Position numbers and translations under genes: made by a program | Shown: positions 6,164 through 11,355 of the stretch, piece by piece | Position numbering within the stretch: position 1 is the first letter of the stretch | How the letters are laid out: the number at the start of each line of letters is the position of its first letter | The notes under the pieces: generated by a model | What the model saw: only the letters and a program-made list of their open reading frames with translations | What the model was told of the DNA's origin: nothing | Database searches by the model: none | Assembly (NCBI GenBank): GCA_021731215.1 | Contig: JAKFXU010000173.1 | Coordinates: forward strand, 1-11,355 | Reading direction: 5' to 3' | From: Rhodoferax sp. | GTDB lineage: Bacteria > Pseudomonadota > Gammaproteobacteria > Burkholderiales > Burkholderiaceae_C | Length of the DNA stretch: 11,355 nt

Positions 6164-7132
6164 ATGCGCAACTATGACAGCACCCAACCCTATCCGCGCG
6201 ATCTGGCCGGCTACGGGCCCGCACCGCCGCAGGCCCAGTGGCCGGGCCAAGCCCGCATCGCCGTGCAGTTTGTCCTGAACTACGAGGAAGGCGGCGAAAA
6301 CAGCGTGCTGCACGGCGACGCCGGCTCCGAGCAGTTCCTGTCCGAGCTGTTCAACCCGCCGAGTTACCCGCAGCGCCACCTCAGCATGGAGAGTATTTAC
6401 GACTACGGCGCCCGCGCGGGCGTGTGGCGCATCCTGCGCGAATTCGAAAAGCGACAGCTTCCATTGACCGTGTTCGGCGTCGCCATGGCGCTGCAGCGCC
6501 ACCCCGAGCTGGCGGCGGCCCTGCAGCAACTGGGGCATGAAATGGCCTGCCACGGCTGGCGCTGGATCAACTACCAGAACGTCGACGAGGCCACGGAACG
6601 CGAACACATGGCGCGCGCCATGGACATCATCAGCCGCCTCAGCGGTGAACGTGCGCTGGGCTGGTACACCGGGCGCGACAGCCCCAACACGCGCCGCCTC
6701 GTGGCCGATTTTGGCGGTTTCGAGTACGACAGCGACTACTACGGCGACGAGCTGCCGTTCTGGATGAAAGTCCAAAAAACCGATGGCGAGCTGGTACCGC
6801 AGTTGATCGTGCCCTACACGCTGGACTGCAACGACATGCGCTTTGCGCTGCCGCAGGGCTACTCCCACGCCGACCCGTTTTTTCAGTACCTGAGGGATAC
6901 GTTCGATGTGCTGTACGCGGAAGGCGCCGAGTACCCCCGCATGATGAGCATCGGCATGCACTGTCGGCTGCTGGGCCGGCCCGGGCGCATCACGGCACTG
7001 CAGCGTTTTCTGGATCACATCGAACAATTTGATCGGGTCTGGGTCTGCCGCCGCATTGATATTGCCCGGCATTGGAAAGCAACTCATCCTTATCAGAACC
7101 AGCGCGAGACTGAACATGGCCACCACCCTTGA
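6164..7132 (+). CDS. puuE: PuuE-type allantoinase (polysaccharide deacetylase fold)
   Basis: A 322-residue enzyme that hydrolyses allantoin to allantoate in the cytosol. It belongs to the NodB/polysaccharide deacetylase fold and is unrelated to the metal-dependent AllB allantoinases. Recognisable family segments are PYPRDLAGYG (9-18), FVLNYEEGGENSVLHGD (36-52), GHEMACHGWRWINY (124-137), GWYTGRDSPNTR (166-177), MHCRLLGRPGR (265-275) and VWVCRRIDIARHW (292-304). Family members have been reported to be metal-independent. The open frame extends much further upstream, but homologues begin close to the PYPRDL motif, so I use ATG 6164; ATG 6131 is a weaker alternative. No Shine-Dalgarno precedes it. 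Its 3' end overlaps the start of the uraD-allC fusion by 17 bp, suggesting translational coupling. Confidence 0.95.
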   Translation: MRNYDSTQPYPRDLAGYGPAPPQAQWPGQARIAVQFVLNYEEGGENSVLHGDAGSEQFLSELFNPPSYPQRHLSMESIYDYGARAGVWRILREFEKRQLPLTVFGVAMALQRHPELAAALQQLGHEMACHGWRWINYQNVDEATEREHMARAMDIISRLSGERALGWYTGRDSPNTRRLVADFGGFEYDSDYYGDELPFWMKVQKTDGELVPQLIVPYTLDCNDMRFALPQGYSHADPFFQYLRDTFDVLYAEGAEYPRMMSIGMHCRLLGRPGRITALQRFLDHIEQFDRVWVCRRIDIARHWKATHPYQNQRETEHGHHP

Positions 7133-8915
7133 ACAACTCAATGCCGCGCCGATCGAAGAGGCCAAACGGCTGCTCGATGGCTTGTACGAGCATTCCCCCT
7201 GGATTGCCGGGACAGCCCTGGCGCAGCGCCCTTTTCGCTCCCTGAGCCAGCTCAAGCACACGATGGTGCAGGTGCTCGATGCCGCCGGGCGCGAGCCCCA
7301 ACTGGCCCTGATCCGCGCCCACCCGGAGCTGGCGGGCAAGGCGATGGTCAGCCACACGCTGACGGCCCAATCCAGCACCGAGCAAAGCCAAGCCGGGTTG
7401 ACGCACTGCAGTGCCGACGAATTCTCGAAAATCCAGCAATTGAACGCGCACTACCAGGCCAAATTCGGCTTCCCGTTCATCCTGGCGGTGCGCGGTCCGC
7501 GCGGCAGCGGCCTGTCGCGCCAGGAAATCATCGCCACCTTGGAGCGCCGCCTGCACCACCCCGCGGACTTTGAGCTGCAGGAGTGCCTGCGCAACATCCA
7601 CCGCATTGTTGAAATCCGGCTCAACGAAAAATTCGGCGTCGAGCCCCTGCTTGGCAACGACGTCTGGGACTGGCAGGAACAACTGGCCCAGCACAGCGAC
7701 ACCGGTTTTGCCGAACAAGGACAGTTGACGGTCACCTACCTGACCGAGGCACACCGCGCCTGCGCCGCGCAAATCGAGCGGCGGATGCGGGAATGCGGTT
7801 TTGATCAGGCGCACATCGACGCGGTGGGCAACGTGGTAGGCGTGTACCACGCAGACCCTCACCCAAACCCTCTGCCGCAAGCGGGAGAGGGAGCGAAGAC
7901 CTTGCTGACGGGGAGCCACTACGACACAGTCAGAAATGCCGGCAAATATGACGGTCGATTGGGAATTTTTGTCCCGCTGGCCTGCGTGCGGGAACTCGCG
8001 CGCTCAGGCCGGCGCCTGCCTTTTGCCATCGAAGTGGTGGCCTTTGCCGAAGAGGAGGGCCAGCGCTACCAGGCCACTTTTCTGGCTTCAAGCGCGCTGA
8101 TCGGCGACTTCAAGCCCGAATGGCTGGCGCAAAAAGATGCGCACGGCATCACGCTGCAGGCGGCGATGCAGCACGCCGGCCTGTGCCTAGCCGACATTCC
8201 CAAACTCAGGCGCGACCCGGCCCGCTACCTCGGCTTCGTGGAGGTTCACATTGAGCAGGGGCCGGTGCTCAACGAATTGAACCTGCCGCTGGGCGTCGTC
8301 ACCTCCATCAACGCCAGCGCGCGTTATCTGGGCCAGGTGACGGGCATGGCGAGCCATGCCGGCACCACACCCATGGAGCGGCGCCGCGATGCGGCCTGCG
8401 CCGTGGCGGAGCTCATGCTCTACGCCGAACAACGCGCCGCGCAGGACTTGGATTGCGTCGCCACCGTCGGCATGCTCGAAGTGCCCAACGGCTCGATCAA
8501 TGTGGTGCCGGGCTGCTGCCAGTTTTCGCTGGACCTGCGTGCCCCCAGCGATGCCCGGCGCGACGCCCTGGTGCAGGATGTGCTGGCCAAGCTGGACGCC
8601 ATCTGCGCGCGCCGCCAGGTTCGCCACAGCCTGCAACAAACGCTGCGCGTGGCCGCCGCGCCCAGCTCGCCCGCGTGGCAAGCCCGCTGGGAGCGCTCAC
8701 TCAAGACCCTGGGTGTGCCGCTGCACCGCCTGCCCAGCGGCGCCGGCCACGATGCCATGAAGTTGCATCAAGTGATGCCGCAGGCCATGCTGTTTGTGCG
8801 CGGGCAAAATTCCGGCATCAGCCACAACCCGCTGGAATCGACGACCAGCGACGACATGCAACTGGCAGTCGATGCCTTTTCACGGCTGCTTGACCAACTC
8901 GCCAGCGAGTTTTGA
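7116..8915 (+). CDS. uraD-allC: Bifunctional OHCU decarboxylase / allantoate amidohydrolase fusion
   Basis: A 599-residue fusion of two purine-pathway enzymes. Residues about 1-172 are UraD, converting OHCU to S-allantoin. They show RAHPELAGKA (67-76, catalytic His at 69), the STEQSQAGL element (87-95) and KFGFPFILAVRG (116-127). A short linker follows, and residues about 204-599 form an M20-family allantoate amidohydrolase. Its metal ligands all look present: H268 (GSHYD), D279 (KYDGRLG), E313/E314 (AEEEG), H378 (VEVHIEQG) and H570 (GISHNPLE). The AllC call rests mainly on this context; the same family includes N-carbamoyl-amino-acid and ureidoglycolate amidohydrolases. Residues 247-260 read as an inserted repeat peptide (see the repeat entry). 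The ATG at 7116 overlaps puuE by 17 bp. The two fused activities flank PuuE's step in the pathway. Confidence 0.93.
   Translation: MATTLEQLNAAPIEEAKRLLDGLYEHSPWIAGTALAQRPFRSLSQLKHTMVQVLDAAGREPQLALIRAHPELAGKAMVSHTLTAQSSTEQSQAGLTHCSADEFSKIQQLNAHYQAKFGFPFILAVRGPRGSGLSRQEIIATLERRLHHPADFELQECLRNIHRIVEIRLNEKFGVEPLLGNDVWDWQEQLAQHSDTGFAEQGQLTVTYLTEAHRACAAQIERRMRECGFDQAHIDAVGNVVGVYHADPHPNPLPQAGEGAKTLLTGSHYDTVRNAGKYDGRLGIFVPLACVRELARSGRRLPFAIEVVAFAEEEGQRYQATFLASSALIGDFKPEWLAQKDAHGITLQAAMQHAGLCLADIPKLRRDPARYLGFVEVHIEQGPVLNELNLPLGVVTSINASARYLGQVTGMASHAGTTPMERRRDAACAVAELMLYAEQRAAQDLDCVATVGMLEVPNGSINVVPGCCQFSLDLRAPSDARRDALVQDVLAKLDAICARRQVRHSLQQTLRVAAAPSSPAWQARWERSLKTLGVPLHRLPSGAGHDAMKLHQVMPQAMLFVRGQNSGISHNPLESTTSDDMQLAVDAFSRLLDQLASEF
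7856..7894 (+). repeat. Dispersed-repeat-like palindrome inserted in frame within allC domain
   Basis: This 39-bp stretch contains a near-perfect hairpin: CTCTGCCGC and GCGGGAGAG, with one mismatch, around a central AA. It resembles the short repeats with CTCTCCCGC...GCGGGAGAG arms that are scattered between genes in many Burkholderiales and other proteobacteria. Here it is translated as PHPNPLPQAGEG, a peptide known from such repeats. It lies between AVGNVVGVYH and KTLLTGSHYDT, where related amidohydrolases have a short variable loop. At exactly 13 codons it keeps the frame. Only this copy is seen in the window. Confidence 0.7.
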
Positions 8916-8930
8916 ATCCCTTGATTTCTC

Positions 8931-10154
8931 ATGAACACCTACCAACAACTCGATGCCTGGATTGACGCGCACTTTGACGAACAGGTGCGCTTTCTGCAAG
9001 AACTGATCCGCGTTCCGACCGACACGCCGCCGGGCCACAATGCGCCGCACGCCGAGCGCACCGCCGAGCTGCTGCATGAGATGGGTCTGGAGGCCGAGAA
9101 ATACCCGGTGCCCGAGGCCGAGGTACGCGCCGCCGGCTTGCAGAGCATTACCAATCTGCTGGTGCGCCGACGCTACGGCCCGGGCAAAACGGTGCTGCTC
9201 AACGCGCACGGCGACGTGGTGCCCCCCGGCGAAGGCTGGAGCAAGAATCCCTACGGCGGCGAGATTGAAAACGGCAAGCTCTACGGCCGCGCAGCCGCCG
9301 TCAGCAAGAGCGATTTCGCCACCTACGCCTTCGCCGTGCGGGCGCTGGAAGCGGTGGCCCAACCCAAGTCTGGCAGCGTCGAGTTGCTGTTCACCTATGA
9401 CGAGGAATTTGGCGGCGAGGTCGGTCCCGCCTGGCTGCTCAAGCACAAAATCATCGCGCCCGACCTGATGATTGCCGCCGGTTTCAGCTACCAGGTCATC
9501 ACCGCGCACAACGGCTGCCTGCAGCTCGAAGTCACCGTGCGTGGCAGACAAGCGCACGCCGCCATCCCTGACTCGGGCGTGGACGCCTTGCAGGCCGCGG
9601 TGCGTATCCTCAATGCCCTCTATGCGCAAAACACGCTGTACCAGCAGGTGCGCTCCGCGGTGGCGGGCATTACGCACCCCTACCTCAACGTCGGCCTGAT
9701 TGCAGGCGGCACCAACACCAACGTGATTCCGGGGCGCGTCACGTTCAAGCTCGACCGGCGCATGATTCCGGAGGAAGACCCGGTGCAAGTCGAGGCCGCC
9801 TTGCGCCAACTCATCGCCGAGGCCGCGGCGCAAATGCCCGGCATCACGGTCGATGTCAAACGCATCCTGCTGGCCAAGGCCATGACGCCGCTGCCGGGCA
9901 ACCAGCCGCTGGTCGATGCCATTCAGAAGCACGGCGAAATCGTGTTTGGCGAACCGATTGCGGCCCTGGGCACCCCCTTGTACACCGACGTGCGCCTGTT
10001 CTGCGAGGCCGGCATACCGGGCGTCATTTACGGCGCCGGACCGCGCACGGTGCTCGAATCCCACGCCAAGCGCGCCGATGAACGACTCGAACTCGTTGAC
10101 CTGCGGCGCGCCACCCAAGTGATCGCCCGCACTTTGAACGACTTACTGGTTTAA
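8931..10154 (+). CDS. M20-family metallohydrolase-like protein with atypical metal site
   Basis: A 407-residue protein with the M20 (ArgE/DapE/CPG2) architecture: a catalytic domain split by a dimerisation domain. Visible landmarks are [12 protein letters not shown] with H93 and D95, YDEEFGG with E158/E159, the dimerisation-domain [16 protein letters not shown] with H209, and a late ESHAKRADE with H378. Two usual metal ligands seem changed. The GRGxxDxKG motif reads [10 protein letters not shown] (119-128), placing Val124 where the bridging Asp should be. The GEP(T) ligand Glu/Asp aligns with Gly184 in AAGFSYQ. It may bind one metal, use D128, or act differently. It starts 15 bp after uraD-allC and ends 13 bp before maeB, which suggests co-transcription and perhaps a role on a ureido or amide compound. 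No Shine-Dalgarno precedes the ATG. The substrate is unknown. Confidence 0.85.
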   Translation: MNTYQQLDAWIDAHFDEQVRFLQELIRVPTDTPPGHNAPHAERTAELLHEMGLEAEKYPVPEAEVRAAGLQSITNLLVRRRYGPGKTVLLNAHGDVVPPGEGWSKNPYGGEIENGKLYGRAAAVSKSDFATYAFAVRALEAVAQPKSGSVELLFTYDEEFGGEVGPAWLLKHKIIAPDLMIAAGFSYQVITAHNGCLQLEVTVRGRQAHAAIPDSGVDALQAAVRILNALYAQNTLYQQVRSAVAGITHPYLNVGLIAGGTNTNVIPGRVTFKLDRRMIPEEDPVQVEAALRQLIAEAAAQMPGITVDVKRILLAKAMTPLPGNQPLVDAIQKHGEIVFGEPIAALGTPLYTDVRLFCEAGIPGVIYGAGPRTVLESHAKRADERLELVDLRRATQVIARTLNDLLV

Positions 10155-10167
10155 ACCGGAGACCCGT

Positions 10168-11355
10168 ATGAGCAAAGAACTTTCCCCCGCCGAAAACGCC
10201 CTGCGCGAAGCCGCCCGCGACTACCATCGCAACCCCACGCGCGGCAAGATCGCGGTCACGCCCACCAAGCCGCTGTCCAACCAGCGCGACCTGTCACTGG
10301 CTTACTCGCCCGGCGTGGCCTACCCCTGTCTGGACATTGAGGCCGACCCCTCGTTGGCGGCGCAGTACACCTCGCGCGGCAACCTGGTGGGCGTCATCAC
10401 CAACGGCACGGCGGTGCTGGGTCTGGGCGACATTGGCCCGCTGGCGGCCAAGCCGGTGATGGAGGGCAAGGGCTGCCTGTTCAAGAAATTCGCCGGCATT
10501 GACGTGTTTGACATCGAACTGGCCGAGCGCGACCCCGACAAGCTGGTGGACATGATTGCCGCCATGGAGCCCACCCTGGGCGGCGTCAACCTGGAAGACA
10601 TCAAGGCGCCGGAGTGTTTCTACATCGAGAAAAAACTGCGCGAGCGCATGAACATTCCGGTGTTCCATGACGACCAGCACGGCACTGCCATCATCTCCAG
10701 CGCGGCCCTGCTCAACGGCCTGGAGCTGGTGGGCAAGCGCATCGAGGAGGTCAAAATCGCCGTCTCGGGCGCCGGCGCGGCGGCGCTGGCCTGCCTGGAC
10801 CTGATGGTCGGCCTGGGCGTGCGGCGCGACAACGTTTACGTGTGCGACTCCAAAGGCGTGATCCATCATGGCCGAGCGGGCGGCTTCGACCAATCCAAAA
10901 CCCGGTTCGCCCAGAGCACCGAATTGCGCACGCTGGCCGACGTCGTCAACGGTGCCGACGTCTTCCTCGGCTGCTCGGCGGCCGGCGTGCTGACGCCGGA
11001 GATGGTCATGACCATGGCCAGAGCCCCGATCATCCTGGCGCTGGCCAACCCGGAACCCGAGATCCGCCCGGAACTGGCCAAGGCGGTGCGGCCGGACTGC
11101 ATCATCGCCACCGGGCGCTCCGACTACCCGAACCAGGTCAACAATGTGCTGTGCTTCCCCTACATTTTCAGAGGGGCGCTGGACTGCGGCGCGACCAAGA
11201 TCACGGAAGCCATGAAACTGGCCTGCGTGCGCCAGATCGCCGATCTGGCGAAAGCCGACATCAGCGAAGAAGTCGCCAACGCCTACGCCGGCAAGGAACT
11301 GGTGTTTGGCGCCGACTACCTGATTCCGACCCCGTTCGATTCGCGCCTGATCCTG
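10168..11355 (+). CDS. maeB: NADP-type malic enzyme, 3'-truncated by window edge
   Basis: The first 396 residues of a malic enzyme, which decarboxylates malate to pyruvate with reduction of NAD(P). Matching segments include [11 protein letters not shown] (45-54), [17 protein letters not shown] with likely catalytic K95 (85-101), the metal-binding NLEDIKAP (141-148, E143/D144) and HDDQHGTAI (168-175 region), the nucleotide loop VSGAGAAA (199-206), ALANPEPEI (291-299) and [11 protein letters not shown] (316-326). This close match to MaeB predicts a C-terminal phosphotransacetylase-like domain beyond the window, giving about 760 residues in all. A GGAG 6 bases upstream fixes the ATG. It follows the M20 gene by 13 bp, so it may be read from the purine operon. 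There it could convert malate formed from glyoxylate to pyruvate; this link is inferred. Confidence 0.95.
   Translation, partial: MSKELSPAENALREAARDYHRNPTRGKIAVTPTKPLSNQRDLSLAYSPGVAYPCLDIEADPSLAAQYTSRGNLVGVITNGTAVLGLGDIGPLAAKPVMEGKGCLFKKFAGIDVFDIELAERDPDKLVDMIAAMEPTLGGVNLEDIKAPECFYIEKKLRERMNIPVFHDDQHGTAIISSAALLNGLELVGKRIEEVKIAVSGAGAAALACLDLMVGLGVRRDNVYVCDSKGVIHHGRAGGFDQSKTRFAQSTELRTLADVVNGADVFLGCSAAGVLTPEMVMTMARAPIILALANPEPEIRPELAKAVRPDCIIATGRSDYPNQVNNVLCFPYIFRGALDCGATKITEAMKLACVRQIADLAKADISEEVANAYAGKELVFGADYLIPTPFDSRLIL

Noticed and set aside
6083..7378. 431-codon open frame on the minus strand opposite puuE and uraD
   Set aside because: Antisense shadow of two well-recognised enzymes; no domain, no plausible start signal.
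8880..10118. 412-codon open frame on the minus strand opposite the M20 gene
   Set aside because: It mirrors the M20 coding strand in GC-rich DNA, has no recognisable domain, and is contradicted by the clear M20 motifs on the plus strand.

Overview
The window is dense, high-GC proteobacterial DNA. Gene content, protein sequence style and codon use suggest a betaproteobacterium of the order Burkholderiales, probably Comamonadaceae (Rhodoferax/Polaromonas-like). This assignment is inference; there is no rRNA or other phylogenetic marker. I find ten protein genes, two of them cut by the window edges. I see no RNA gene, insertion sequence or CRISPR array, and no gene-free stretch longer than about 130 bases.

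Layout. (1) Positions 1-703, minus: 5'-part of an atypical SDR/NAD-binding epimerase-like protein. It diverges from (2) 752-1831, plus: a [2Fe-2S] ferredoxin/FAD/NAD reductase. The 48-bp gap between them carries a perfect 14-bp palindrome. (3) 1838-2884, minus: a 6-phosphofructokinase of the mixed Gly/Lys active-site type, convergent with the reductase. (4) 2963-4201 and 4216-5040, minus: puuD (membrane urate hydroxylase with a C-terminal cytochrome c) and xdhC (xanthine dehydrogenase maturation factor), 14 bp apart and probably one transcript. (5) 5170-5706, plus: a small proline-rich lipoprotein with a TonB-C-like end. (6) 5739-6092, minus: uraH. (7) 6164 to the end, plus: puuE, a uraD-allC fusion, an M20-family hydrolase and maeB, tightly packed and probably one transcript.

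Biology. The core is an oxidative purine (urate) catabolic locus. XdhC matures xanthine dehydrogenase, which makes urate. PuuD oxidises urate to 5-hydroxyisourate. UraH opens it to OHCU. The N-terminal UraD half of the fusion decarboxylates OHCU to allantoin, PuuE hydrolyses allantoin to allantoate, and the C-terminal AllC half deiminates allantoate towards ureidoglycolate. XdhAB, ureidoglycolate lyase, a purine transporter and a regulator are not in the window. The M20 protein is of unknown function. Malic enzyme may help return glyoxylate-derived malate to pyruvate.

Most notable points: the fusion of two non-consecutive pathway enzymes, with a 39-bp dispersed-repeat-like palindrome apparently inserted in frame in the AllC half; the neighbouring M20 protein, which seems to lack two of the five usual metal ligands; and possible operators in the two divergent gaps. 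I did not find a wholly new system. The pathway is established, and the novelty lies in these details.
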